From: Xiphias gladius | Lineage: Eukaryota; Chordata; Actinopteri; Istiophoriformes; Xiphiidae | DNA length: 64,000 nucleotides | Direction of reading: 5' to 3' | Assembly: GCF_016859285.1 (NCBI RefSeq) | Contig: NC_053401.1 | Span: forward strand, 13,141,661 to 13,205,660 | In this document: one piece after another, positions 1 through 48,480 of the stretch | How the letters are laid out: each line of letters begins with the position of its first letter | How positions within the stretch are numbered: the first letter of the stretch is position 1 | Position numbers and translations under genes: made by a program | The notes under the pieces: model-generated | The model's input: only the letters and a program-made list of their open reading frames with translations | Database searches by the model: none | Told to the model about the DNA's origin: nothing

Positions 1-12
1 ATGCAGAGGTAC

Positions 13-5796
<5,784 letters not shown>

Positions 5797-5887
5797 CTAT
5801 TTTCGTGATGGAGCCAAAGTCATTCAATGTCCCTCCGACACCACCATTGCAACAACACCCACTGGATGGGCGAGAGATTTTGTGCGG

Positions 5888-5908
5888 TGCTGGGAGTTGT
5901 AGTTCTCC
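5888..5908 (+). promoter_or_regulatory. ZNF143/Staf (Ronin) type motif
   Basis: The core GGGAGTTGTAGTTCT, whose reverse complement is AGAACTACAACTCCC, closely matches the known ACTACAATTCCCAG element bound by ZNF143 and THAP11. It sits between two divergent nuclear genes for mitochondrial proteins, a common setting for this motif. Binding is inferred from the match alone. Confidence 0.75.
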
Positions 5909-5988
5909 AGTGGGGAGACTACAGTTCCGAATGAGGAAAACGACTACAACACGTCTGCTCTGCATAATGACGCGACTGTCTATTTTTC

Positions 5989-6001
5989 ACGCGCATGCGT
6001 A
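5989..6001. promoter_or_regulatory. NRF1-type palindrome
   Basis: ACGCGCATGCGTA contains the palindromic core GCGCATGCG of the NRF1 consensus (TGCGCATGCGC). NRF1 is a master regulator of nuclear genes for mitochondrial function, which suits both neighbours. One flanking base departs from the ideal site. Confidence 0.7.
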
Positions 6002-6135
6002 TACCCGTTGTTGATCACAGGCTAGTTTCGTTAGCCAAGCAGCTTCGTTGGTTTTGCCTGAACGTACTGCCTGTTTCGCAGTCAGTAGGTTAGTTTTCTG
6101 TGTGCACAGTCCTATAGTGACCTCGTTTTTACACC

Positions 6136-6776
6136 ATGCTACAGTTCCTGGTGAGTTAAATGGACATTATCATATATGATATCTTATATTTGTCAGGATG
6201 CTGAGAGATGCCGGCGAAGCTAGCATAGCTAATTTATTAGCATAATGGTAACTGGCTGTCAGTAGACCTAGCTATAGTGTTACTAGCGAATTGAAGTTTT
6301 GTGTTCTAGTAAACTAAAACAAAGCTAAAAGTTAACTATTCTACTACGTTAAATACACATGGAAATAAGTTGGCAGATATTACTTCAAACTATCATTAGG
6401 TCGGATATTTCGGCCTAAAATGACATTTTTTGTTTTATCTTCTAGGCTGGCTTCACTCTGGGGAACGTTGTGGGGATGTACCTCGCTCAAAACTATGATG
6501 CAAGTTTGTCTGATTTTAGTCTTTATTTATAAACCTTCACAATTGGCTCTAAAACAGTCCCAACAAAAACTGAACACTGTCATCCATGAAAGGAGGCTTT
6601 ATTGCAGAGTTGTTATATTACATTTCATTTGTTTTCCTTGGTGTACCTACTGGCAACTGTATACACTTACCATATTGTCCTGACTAGCATTTTTTCTTTC
6701 CTAGGTCCCCAACATTGCCAAAAAAATCGAAGCTTTTAAGAAGGACGTGGAAGCCAAGAAGCAGCCCCCAGAGTGA
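6136..6776 (+). CDS. stmp1: Short transmembrane mitochondrial protein 1, 46 residues
   Basis: A mitochondrial microprotein with one transmembrane segment, linked in vertebrates to respiratory-complex and mitochondrial dynamics functions. Exons: 6136-6150 (MLQFL), 6446-6499 (AGFTLGNVVGMYLAQNYD) and 6705-6776 (VPNIAKKIEAFKKDVEAKK, then QPPE and TGA). The product differs from the human 47-residue protein at only a few positions; a hydrophobic N-terminal half is followed by a Lys-rich tail. Each exon is in phase 0. Intron 1 is GT-AG. Intron 2 begins GCAAGT after GAT, a GC-AG intron. All exons are too short for ordinary ORF calling. The start is set by the match MLQFL. It shares a promoter with dnm1l and converges on smkr1. 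Confidence 0.95.
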
Positions 6777-7297
6777 CAAAGCAGGACCATGTTGCAAGCA
6801 AGAACAGTTTGATTCTACAGAGAAGCTATTTATTTCACAGGGTTATGGTATAATGAGTGTACATTCGATAAAAGGACTGATAATGTAAAATATGTATGAG
6901 AATATTAACAGTGCCTGGAACAGTATTTTTCATCATTTAGTTATATAGGCATGTTCTCATTGTAACCTATTTTTGTAAGATACATTGTGCAAAGTGTGGA
7001 TTTAAAGAACATTATAACTAACTGGGATCACTTTATGTCCAGTGTCATGGCACTGTTGGCTGGCCTTTTCTATGATGTTTTAACTTACACGACACTCAGT
7101 ATCTCCACATTAAGTGGAGAAAAAAAATATTCTCTAAAATTAGCAAATGCATGCTCCCTTTAACCGAGCATGCATTTGCTCTTCTGTGTTGTATTCCACT
7201 AAGTTTAAAGAGATTCTTTCACTATGTGCTGAACTGTCAAAAACAGCTGCCAAGCTTTTATATTAGTGCAAACACAATTCTGAATCATTTAGCTTAC

Positions 7298-7303
7298 AAT
7301 AAA
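7298..7303 (+). terminator. Poly(A) signal of stmp1
   Basis: A canonical AATAAA lies about 520 bp after the stmp1 stop codon and is the only perfect one I noticed on the plus strand before the smkr1 coding region. The intervening 3' UTR is AT-rich and contains no other gene. Confidence 0.65.
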
Positions 7304-7435
7304 GTTGCTGATAAAGAATTTTAAAGTCTTTGCCTCGTGGATTAGGTGACCTTTTAACTGGTATAATTTTGCTGAGCAGACTTTCATGAATTTTTGGAGG
7401 AACAACAAAATGTTTCCATAGTGCTGCACTACACT

Positions 7436-7441
7436 TTTAAT
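7436..7441 (-). terminator. Candidate poly(A) signal of smkr1 (ATTAAA)
   Basis: The plus strand reads TTTAAT, so the minus strand carries ATTAAA, the commonest variant signal, about 120 bp past the smkr1 stop. With the stmp1 signal at 7298 this gives two convergent transcripts that end about 100-150 bp apart. A weak motif, chosen by position. Confidence 0.35.
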
Positions 7442-7559
7442 TGGTTTGTTATTACACATTTGTCCACTAGATGGTGCCATTACCACGGCGATTAAAGGTA
7501 AATATCACTTTAACCCTAACAATTAAAAAATTCTCAGCTTTGGCAAAAATTATGATTTA

Positions 7560-7941
7560 CTATTTCTTCTTGCGTTTTGTTCCCTTCTTTTTCTCCTTTT
7601 TCTTCGAATTTGGCCACCCAAAGCCTCTGAACTCCAGACAGTCCACAGCATTATGAGAAATGTAGTAGACATTCTCCATGGCTGCTGGACTGAGGATGTC
7701 CACTTCTGTCTTGGTGGACTTGGCACTAGAAGACCTCTTTTTGGGTGTTTTTGGACTTCCAGTCTTCTTGGCAGGCCTAGAACTGTGGGACCTCGATTTC
7801 TTGGATTTGGCAGGCTTTGAAAAAAAATACAAGTGGTAAACTCAGCTTAGATTTGGTTCCTCTGCAGTGACCATATTGAACAGTTGGCATTGAACTGAGT
7901 TTACTGTGGTACAAAACTAAGTGTTGAATACACTTTACCAT
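7560..7941 (-). CDS. smkr1: Small lysine-rich protein 1, 85 residues
   Basis: A small basic protein of unknown biochemical role. The diagnostic core is [20 protein letters not shown] followed by [12 protein letters not shown], which I recognise from vertebrate SMKR1. It is flanked by Lys/Ser/Arg-rich tails (residues 2-40, and a C-terminus of [14 protein letters not shown]). Coding: ATG at 7939-7941, which is the last triplet of its exon before the donor GTAAAG, then exon 7560-7814 from acceptor TTTCAAAG onward. The joined start reads [10 protein letters not shown], like the MP-K-rich human start. Reading back from that ATG into the upstream exon meets an in-frame stop if exon 8142-8228 is joined. 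Human SMKR1 adjoins STRIP2; here strip2 is about 16 kb away, beyond dhx57 and morn2. Confidence 0.85.
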
Positions 7942-8141
7942 AGTGAAAAACGTCAAGGTCACTTCCACTGTGATAAGGTTATCTACCCATCTGTAAAACA
8001 AGATACAACCAAATGTAGAATACTATAAGAGGCAGATATGTGTTTTAAGATAAACAAGATGCTTTAATGGCTATATAGTAAATAAATGTGCTTTCTCAAA
8101 ACAGCCCAAGCACAAATTAAAAATATATTCTTATATCTTAC

Positions 8142-8228
8142 CAGTTCTGGACTTGGCACTGTTGTAAGTGGCAACTGAATGGCTTCAACTAGGACAGTGA
8201 TACCCCATTTGTTATGTCCTGTTGTCAT
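8142..8228 (-). other. Probable upstream (5' UTR) exon of smkr1 with a small uORF
   Basis: A good donor (CTG before GTAAGATATAAG) ends at 8142, and an acceptor (TGTTTTACAG) lies just right of 7990, so exon 7939-7990 would be joined to it. An ATG at 8226-8228 opens a frame of 29 codons that crosses the join and stops after MGR, a 32-residue uORF (start MTTGHNKWGITVLVEAIQL). It is not in frame with smkr1. The exon's upstream end is not defined and transcription is inferred. Confidence 0.4.
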
Positions 8229-9254
8229 AGGGACAGAACAGACTCACTCATGACTGAAGGGGCTGGCCTCTTCTACAAGCCTGTAAATTCCTTTGCTACA
8301 TCAAACACACAGTTTGACTTCAAATACAACACCAAATTACCAAGAAATTAGTACAAAAGCTACAAGCAAAGAAAGAATGACTGCCTGGTATCTTTGCTTT
8401 TTATTTTTAGTGCAGTGGAATTCATCACTTGTTAAGACAAACTTTCAAATTCTTTGGCAGCTCCCACCAGATTCTCCTGATTTAAAAAGCCCTTGCATTC
8501 ACATTGTGAAAGTGTGGTTTTGACATCACTAATATTTAAATACATTCAGTAAACGTAAAACAACTGAATACCACGCAGAAGCTCAATCTGTTGATCATGC
8601 ATTTCAAGTAAATATCCACAACCATAACAAGTATGCAGTTACTATGAGTATAAGAAATCCAATATGGACCCAAGAAACTTCAGTTGTGAGCAAAACACCA
8701 CAACCTAAAATAAAAATGCACTGTATACAAATTATATCTGACAGCAAATTCAACAATCAATGTGTGCCATTTTACTGCACACACAGTAGTATGATGGCAT
8801 CAAAACCATTTTCTATTGTTGCATTGCACAGGTATCAAAGTAAGACAAGCGCTTAATTCCAGCAACAATAATGCTGGAGGTTTGTGGATCAGCTGCATAG
8901 AGCCATTTTTTTTCTTTCAAAAGGCAGAAATTGCTCTAAAAAGCCTCTGGTGTAGCAACACGATCATAGTTTTGTGTAAACTGATACTTATGGTAAAGTG
9001 CCGGGTAAAAGTACTGTCCCTCCATCAGAGGAATTCACCTCAAGTACAACATCTGCCAGCTTATCTGTCTACAAATACAATAGAATTTTTTTTTACTAGT
9101 TTCAGGGTTGTTTGCCTAATTTTCCTAATTTTTGACTTAACATATTAAAAAATACAAATATAGCAGTGCTACAGGAGCAGAAAGACATTTATACTGCACA
9201 GCTCCATGCACCTAAGCCCTTGAGGATGAAAGAAAGGTTTGTTAAGAAGCAGAG
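8229..9254. other. Gene-free stretch between smkr1 and dhx57; probable dhx57 3' UTR
   Basis: About 1 kb of AT-rich sequence with no coding match on either strand. The right part should be the 3' UTR of dhx57. Minus-strand AATAAA occurs near 8399-8404, but I could not confirm it as the end. The smkr1 start site should lie in the left part. Confidence 0.4.
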
Positions 9255-18332
<9,078 letters not shown>

Positions 18333-19611
18333 TTCTCTGTGAAAACATTCATGAGCAGTTTGATCATATATAATATATTTTAAAGCATATTAGCTTCAAA
18401 GAATCACCATCAAAACGTTATGGGTTGCTTAAAATACACTGCTGTCAGACCAACGCCTACTCACCTTCAATCAATGTGCTTTCATAGCAGCCAAAAATCT
18501 GTGAAGAGAGCGATAATATGTATTTTTTGATTAAATCTTGTAATCTGGGAGTGTCCACTAATCCTGGATACGACAGAGAGAGCTGCTAGTTGCATACCCA
18601 GGCAGAGCAGGCAGCTACTGTACATCCACTGCAGTGCACAGAGTCGCACATAGCTCTGGGGTGGCTCGTTGTGGCATTTTAGTTCAAGCGCGAGCAATGA
18701 GGTGGTGGCTGACACAACGCTGCTGGCTACAATTATGCAATAAATCTGAGCAGGCTGACTAACAACCTAACCAGGGCGATGACCACTAAGTTCCACGCCT
18801 GGCTGCCTGACAATTTGTTTAATTAGCTAGTTAAAAAGAGCAGGATAGTAGCTCGCATTAACAACAACGTAGTATTGTGTCGGGACTGTTATGTCAGTCA
18901 TTTTCAATTATCAAGCATGAGTTAGCTAACAAGCTAGCAGGCTCACTCCTCACTTTTGATACAACATGCTAGCGTTAGCTCAGCTGAGAGACGCTTCCTC
19001 ACACGTCAGGTCAAACAGTTAAATGCTTAAGAATGCCATACAAATTAATTGAGCGACATTATAACCGATAAAGAACAAAAGTTTTCATACCTTATTTTCA
19101 TAACAAATAAGAACAAACCTGAGACAGCTGTGCAAACCACCGGTATCCTGCATCTCTTTCATTGGTCGAAACTCGGAGTTCAAAGTTTCTTTTCCGGTGT
19201 CCGGTTAGGTTTGAGCTAGGAACTACATAATACTTTGCAAATGTATTAATTAAAAAGCAATATATAGAAGTTTTTGGACTAAATTAAATGTGACATTTGT
19301 TAAGTTTAACCAAGTTTATTTGAAAAAATAAAAAAAGGACCTTTTTTATGCTACGGCTGCACCAAATCCGTAACCATGGTAACAGCGGTTAGCGTGGAGC
19401 TGCTAGTACAAAACATACAGCTGAGTACTTATTTAAGAGTAGTCAGGACTGGTTATTTTTCGGGCAGATGAGTGAACAAAGTAGCATACAGTTGGCTTGT
19501 GTCATTTTAACCACTTTTTAATTAGTTGTTTGACTTTTCATATCAAAGAAATTGGCCGGTACAAAGGATTTCCTGTCGGTTCTGACAGCTAGCTGGGGGA
19601 AGCTGTCAAGG
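18333..19611. promoter_or_regulatory. Shared head-to-head region of dhx57 and morn2
   Basis: The two start codons are 1279 bp apart and diverge. A 34-nt candidate noncoding exon of dhx57 (18465-18498, acceptor TTCACAG, donor GTGAG) lies near the left, and candidate first-exon donors occur at 19090 and 19118. A CCAAT box in reverse (ATTGG, 19161-19165) and an ETS-like TTTCCGG (19191-19197) lie near 19.2 kb, where the dhx57 start is likely. Human DHX57 and MORN2 are also head to head. Confidence 0.7.
19370..19383. promoter_or_regulatory. Perfect RFX X-box upstream of morn2
   Basis: GTAACCATGGTAAC is a perfect palindrome and fits the X-box consensus GTNRCC-N(0-3)-RGYAAC with a 2-bp spacer. It ends 228 bp before the morn2 ATG. 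X-boxes bind RFX factors and mark cilium and sperm-tail genes; MORN2 is known from testis, so the site fits. Confidence 0.8.
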
Positions 19612-21129
<1,518 letters not shown>

Positions 21130-21576
21130 GCAAAACAAGCATTATTGTTCTGCATTATATAAAACATTGTATGATACTGTATATTTTACATTCAACTGAA
21201 GTGTATTAGAAAAGATTTTTGCGTATTTTATCTACAGAATTTCTTCTTTACATGTGATAAATTTACTGTACTAAAATCTGAAAGATAGACCTGTGTTTCG
21301 GTTCAAAACTTTTAAGATCACACGTCCATGTATTTCTGTGTGCTGGTGCTTAAATATCCGTGCAATCAGTGAGTCATGTTTTTTGCCCTGAGTTGCTCTC
21401 TTGGCTTCATCTCCTGCTTTACTGGTTGTGGTGCTCTGACACAGAAAGTGTCTCTTTATATGAGCTTCATTTCCCTTAGGTAATATAACACAGGGGTTAT
21501 TTTTTTCTGGCCTTTTGTCACTTTGCTTATATGTAGCTGTGAGAGGAGAGGTGCATTACGAGCTACATGACTGTAA

Positions 21577-21582
21577 AATAAA
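21577..21582 (+). terminator. Poly(A) signal of morn2
   Basis: A canonical AATAAA lies about 450 bp after the morn2 stop. The sequence between is AT-rich without coding potential. Confidence 0.55.
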
Positions 21583-21599
21583 TCCAGGAGTATTGCTGT

Positions 21600-21946
21600 C
21601 AATTTTGTACCAGTGATTTCATTGCACACTTTTTGTTACTTGCTCAGGCTCTAATTTTGACAAAGTAAGCATTATTTATTACTCCGATAGAAAAAAAAAA
21701 AAACCTGAGTTAAACCCCTAATATTTTTAATTTTTCCCTGATTATACTGTATCTTGACTCTGAGGATGGAGGACAAGTACAGGGCAGTTGTACATCATTA
21801 CACGCCAGCCAATCATAGACAGGCATATGCTCACATCCTCATCCACAACAGCTGTACCCGAACTGTTGGAACATTGGCCCAAGGAAGTGTGGGATGTCAC
21901 ATGAGTGGGTGGTAAGTTAGACGTACAGTGTTCCAAGTGTGTGTTT

Positions 21947-22023
<77 letters not shown>

Positions 22024-24443
22024 CAGCTTTGTGTCTGAACAAGCTCTCCACCTGCTGTAATCCTGTACGACTCCCTCAGCCAATAAATAATTCACAATCA
22101 CAAACAATTACAATTGTTCAACATTGTTTAATAACCAAGTCTGATATTGTAATTTATCATTCTATTTAATAATGCCTCTATGGATCTATAATTGCACATA
22201 CCCCTGAACAAAGTCAGTACTGAGTATTTATCTATACTATACAGATATGGAAATGTGTGTAACAAAAACACATTTACGTTGTAGTAACATCCATACAATT
22301 CTTAACACTTCTGGTAAAGTACTGTACCAGATACAACAAACAGCAATTTTCATTGATTGTACAATTTTCAGGTAGAAAATAACATTTCTGTATTGCAGAC
22401 CTTTAGTGGCGATTTGAATGAACAACCTTAAATATGATCTTGGCTGCAACAAGCAATGAAATAAAAATAGAAAATGGCACTCAAATTTGGCACAAGATAC
22501 AAAAAATACATCTGAACTTGAAATGCAATTGACATAAATACTAACTCTTAATGAGTTTATGTGTTTAGTGGCAATGTGCTGCCTATTCAGTTAATGTTTA
22601 GTGCTTCAGGTGTTATTTTAGTGTAAGAATGTGACGATAAATGTGTATTTCATCACTACAGGTAGTGAGCTAGATGATGGGAAGGAAGCTTTTAAAACTC
22701 TTGCAATATATTATCTCCATAAACCTGAGAATCTATAAAGGATACTATAATATTTTTAAACATTTGGCCTTCCTGAAGAAGAAAAAATAAATAAAATCCC
22801 TTGTAATGCAGAACACTGACTTTAAGATAAAAAGTGCACTTCTAATTGTGCTGGAAACATCATTAAACAAAAAAAAAACAAAAAAAAAGCCATTCCAAAT
22901 ACCACATTAAAGTGTGAACAGGTACTCAAAACAAAACAGCCATGCAAATCCCCACAGAGAAGCACAAGACTGAGTGTCAAAATTATTGTTCTATACAAAG
23001 ATAATACATGACGGCTCTTGGCCCCTCGAGGTGAGTCGATAACAATCTGAACCAGTGATAAGAAAAGAAGGTGACCATGCTTTTTGTCTTCTGTACTTGT
23101 TTGTGTGCTTCAGTAGAGACATTTCCAGGAGACACCTCAGAGCTCTCTACTCTGGTAAGTAGGTAGACGCAGGTGAAGGATAAGGTACAGCTGAAGGTGA
23201 ACTACAAAAACAGCACCATTTTCGTGACAACTGCAAGCGTGTCAAAGTGCTCGCCAAGGCTGCCACCAGGGAGCTTATTGGTTTACGTATTGTGCTGTTG
23301 CCAGTCAGCGGGTTGAGGCAGGGAGTCAAAATTAACCTGCTAACAGAATTCCTTCTATTCGCAACATTGTTGAGGTTCGGGATGTGTACATGAATAAATC
23401 CTGGATGACATCGGTGATTATGGATCTGATTCTGTGAGGTTAAAAAAACTGAAATTTTCTGGAATAACAAGGATTCGGTTATAAGGTAAATTTTCTCTTT
23501 TCTTTCTTTCTCTTTCTTATTTGAAGAGATCAAATAGGGAACTACTACCGTTCTCAGAATGCAGTTTTCTTTTATGCTCAAAAGCCTCCATTTTTAGATA
23601 ACCATTTTTTTTCTGTCTGCGCATACATACTTAACGTTCACGAACAAACGATACACTTAGAGCTGGTATATTTCTTTTTTTTGGTGCCTTTTTATGGAGG
23701 AATTAGCTCCAACTTCTATATTTGGACTATCAAAATGACCCCGTGGTTTTCTTCCAAAAGGTCTGTTTTTCTATAAAATACATAGGAAAAACTTTCAAAT
23801 CCATCACCGACAAACTACAACCCAACAGGCTCCGTGACAAAATTTTAAAAAAGGCATAAACTGATTAAAAATCATTAAAATTTACATCTTCTTTCAAAAA
23901 AAAAATTATGTATCATAAAATGTTTAACCACTCACATTGATAAAAATAAATAGGAAAACATCACTAAGGAGTCAAAAGAGTACCAACATTTTAGAAAATG
24001 TTGTTGCGTAACACGGAGGGGTGGGGAGGTTCAGTATAACTGGCCAAAACAGTCTCCTGCTACGGTGATACCAGATGTTTCTTATGAACTGCTACCTCTG
24101 TTCTTGCCTGTTACATCCCTGTGCGTTCACAGTAGTCATAGGCACATGTTAGCGTCAAGTGTCTGTGCGTGTGTGTGCAATCTATTCCTGCCGAGCTCAC
24201 AGCAGGAATCCCCATTTGCTTGTCAACTCCATTTTCCTTTCCATCTCATCCCATCACTGAATGGCCTGGGAGGTGACTTCTTCAACTCCAGTTTCTTTAT
24301 TTTCTTTACCCTCCCCCTTCCCTCCACATCACTGATGTGCAGAATAACCCCCCATTCCTTCCTCCTCTCATCCTTGGACTCCATTTTTGCAGTAACCCCC
24401 CCCCCCTTTCCTCACTCTCTCAAACCATCTCAACTCCCCTCCA
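21600..24443. other. Gene-free stretch between morn2 and strip2; probable strip2 3' UTR
   Basis: About 2.8 kb with no coding match on either strand. Much of it from 24443 leftward should be the strip2 3' UTR. A minus-strand ATTAAA at 22127-22132 is one possible end, but nothing decides it. A C9 homopolymer occurs near 24399-24407. Confidence 0.4.
21955..22020 (+). repeat. (GT)n microsatellite
   Basis: A pure 66-bp run, extended leftward by an impure GTGTTTGTGT stretch from about 21935. It lies between the convergent morn2 and strip2 genes. Confidence 0.95.
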
Positions 24444-44894
<20,451 letters not shown>

Positions 44895-47679
44895 CTGTGA
44901 ATAAGAGCAAAACACACGAGCATACATTATAGTATGACACTGAACTCAGCTCAACACATTTCCTGACGCCCACATACAAAGGAATACTGAAACATACTGT
45001 AGGCTATTCACACTTTGCAACACCTACCACTACTCTTTACTCCACTTGTGGTTAGACACTCCAAGTCCACACATCACCCACACACACTCTCCAGGCTCGT
45101 TCACAGTTTTGCCTCATCATGTGTATTTTCGAGTTGTGATTGGTGTTGATCAGTAATTTACATTTTTTCTCTCCTATCCGCTTATCCAGAGCCACTTAGT
45201 TACAAGTGCTCTCTATGGGCACACACAGCTACAGTACTGCTTTAATCAGTTTTATTGAACAGTTACAGGAGGTTCTCCTAAAAAAATGTAGTCCATCCAG
45301 CTGCAGCAGTGAGGCAATGAACAGCAATAATGCAGCACCACAGGAAGAAGTGAGGAAAGAGAGGTCACAGGAGTCAACATGGCCCCTGTGTCAGAGCAGA
45401 TTAGCTGCTGTATCCAGGTGAGGGTCTCTCTTTGCTCTGACTTTAGCCTCACCTTGTGATTAGCACGTGCCCACGAGACAGACCGCACACATTAGGGTCC
45501 CGCTGGAAAAACTCACTGCTGCATGCTATCGCACAAATGCACATTTTGGGGCAACCTTGTATATTCAAAGTATCCAATTTTCAGGAATTTAAAAAAAGAT
45601 AGCCGTGCTAGCAACATGACTCTAGGGATAGCAATGTCAGTCTGTCAGTCAGTCCACCACTTTGGTCCAGACTGAAATATCTCAACAACTATTGGATGGA
45701 TAACTATGAAATGTTGTACAAACAATAATGTTTTACTTCTTACTTACTACTTACTTCAACATTCATGGTTTTTACCAAATACCTGCCAAATCACTGGCAT
45801 TCCCATCATAGTAAACTAAGATGATGCACGTGGTAAACATTATATCTACTAAACATCAGTATGTTAGAATTGTCATTGTTAGCATGTTGATAATCTCAAA
45901 GCACAGTTGTGCCTCACAGCCTCACAGTCTTTTGTTAGCTTATTTCAAAAGCGGTATCCAATAAATTGTGAATGGGTTTCAAGAGGTCATAAATCTAAAC
46001 AAGTAAAACCAAAACTGGAAGGTGTTTTTTATACACGTGCGACAACCACATACACACACTTCAGTGAGACAAGCAGAGGCGCTCTCAAATAAGTTCACAT
46101 TCTGAGAACTGTGAAACAAACACTTTACTCAGGTGTAGGGAAATATAGAGTGAACATGTAAAGCATCCATCCATACAAAGCAGGCAGTGCAGTTGCACTA
46201 AGGCCATACAATAGTTAAAATAAGGCCTTGATCAAAGTCTTCTAGTATATGTATGGCGAGAAGTCTAAAAGACATATAACAGCTAAATAGTGTGGTAAAG
46301 GATTCATGCGTGATAATATCATACAGTATCATGATATCCAGAGTGAAACCTATGTATGATCACCACCTGGGACAAATACGAGCCCAACAGTAGTAAGAGA
46401 ATTAGCCTGGTGACTGGAACATTCTTGGTTTTTATCTCTTTATCTTTTGGGTGGGAGTTTTGAACTGATATTGTTTCCCTATAGGGATGATTACAGATTC
46501 ATTTTATGTTAATGAGACTCCACCAGCAGTACAGGCAAGCTCCAAGCTCAGTGTGTTAAATGTGTTTAACCCTATGAAAACTGCCCTGAGGGCCAGCCAA
46601 GAACTGTAAATAAGGATGTGCTCTGAGTCAGCTATCCTGGTTAAATTACTGCTGTGTGCTGTCATGTAACTTTCTCCTATAAATACCTGCTGCAACCAAG
46701 TCAGCATGATCTGAAATACACAGGATATCAGCCGGCGGTTTGTTTGTGACACCGAGCAGAAGAAATGTGATTTGATTACATTATTGCACTTGTAAACCAG
46801 GAAATGATAACAACTGGGGAGCGCAGATGATTCAACAAAATTACCCACAACTCTGAGTGTGGGTGAAGAAAGCCTGTGGGTCCTTGTGAGCAGGTGCTGC
46901 ATCACTTTCTTAGCAGCTGCTTGGTATCATAATTTCACCCTTATGTAATGCAGTTTATAGCACATAACTGCTCAATATTGATCTAGTTGCAAGAGGCAAA
47001 TTACGCACACATATAATTATGTGCTGAAATCATTAGACCATTTATTAGATTATAATCTTATGGATGATTAATTGTTTTAGTCATAAACAGTGCAAAGTTT
47101 GGTCAAAGTTTAGTCACATCTTAGGAAGTGCAAATAGTTACTTGCTTTTTGTATCTTTAGAAAAGAAGATGTTTCAGATTTTGTGGCTGCTGCTCAAACT
47201 ATACAAGATACAATTTAAGTTTAACTTCCAAATTCCAAGTCCAAGTCAACCATTCGTACATGCCATCTGTGTCTCCGGGCAGAATTAATCCATGCTCATT
47301 ATAATTTAAAATATACTCACTGTAAAATGTATAATCCAAATTTTTAGTACTGTACAATCAGTGCCAATAAAAAGTCAGAGTTGTAATTTAACAATAAGCC
47401 TCTTTTATCAATTGAACTTGGTTGCTGCGCTTTCCTATGAAAAACAACCTCAGATATACAGTAGCTATTCAGCCTTGTTGAGTGATGTCATTACTGTTGT
47501 AGGTGGCTATTCAAACACCAACATTCATCCACTGCTGCGACTGCTCAATACCTTCCCATTCATCCTGTTGTCTGATGGTTCAGTCCATTGGAAAATAGAG
47601 CTACAAACTTGCAATATTTTTCAGTATTTTTTTTTTTTTTTGATAAATGTGCTGAATTTTTTATTAATTTATTTTTTAC

Positions 47680-48480
47680 GATTAATCGATCATTGGTTTA
47701 GTCTATAAAAATGGCCCCATAACAATTTCCCTAAGCCCAAGGGGATGTCTTTAAATTTTAAGTTTTGTCCAACTAAAGGACCATCAAAATTAAATAGGTC
47801 AGAAACAGTTCTTATCTGCTAAACCCTCGTTTTTCATTCATTCTCAACCTTGTTTTCAAAACACAGTATATTTACCAATCCTGCACATTTGCACACTTAT
47901 GGATGACCTTAACTCATTTCTAAGTTGATCTAAAGTTGATCTCAACACATTTCTCTTTTAAAGGGGCACTCAACCGATTTTACAAATAAATGTCAGAGAG
48001 CTTTTTAAAGTCTGAGAAAATAACCCTGGTGATGTCATCAGGGTTATCTGATATCATCAGGGTTATCTCAGCTTGGAGACGTGGGTGAGTGGAGTTTGAA
48101 AAGAAACTAATGGTTGGATTATGGGAAGTGTATGATCTAGCATTTTTGGTGCTTGGTGCTACGGACTAAAATTTAAATTTTCTCAGCTTCTTTTTAAATC
48201 TGTTTCTTGTGAGTCCCAAAACTTTATGGAAGTGCACTACTGGATTTTTTTGACCCTCGTTGAAAAATTACTTATTAACTAATCATCAAAATAGTTGGCA
48301 ATTAATTTTCTGTCATTCAACTCATTGAGTAATCAATCTACCGCAAATCTTCACATTTGAGAAGCTGGAACCAGGGAATTTGTGACGGTTTTGCTTGATA
48401 AATGACTTAACCAATTAACCGATTATCAAATTGTCATTTTTTAATTTTGTGTCATCGATTAGTCAAACAAGTTATCTCAT
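47680..48480. mobile_element. Composite of MITE-like repeat pieces with an inner insertion
   Basis: A left-half fragment (ACGATTAATCGATCATTGG, then CCTAAGCCCAAGGGGATGTC) is followed by a different segment with GTGATGTCATCAGGGTTATC, partly duplicated, at about 47950-48250. Right-half fragments follow (ATCAAAATAGTTGGCAATTA; TTCACATTTGAGAAGCTGGA). Order and borders are approximate. Confidence 0.5.
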
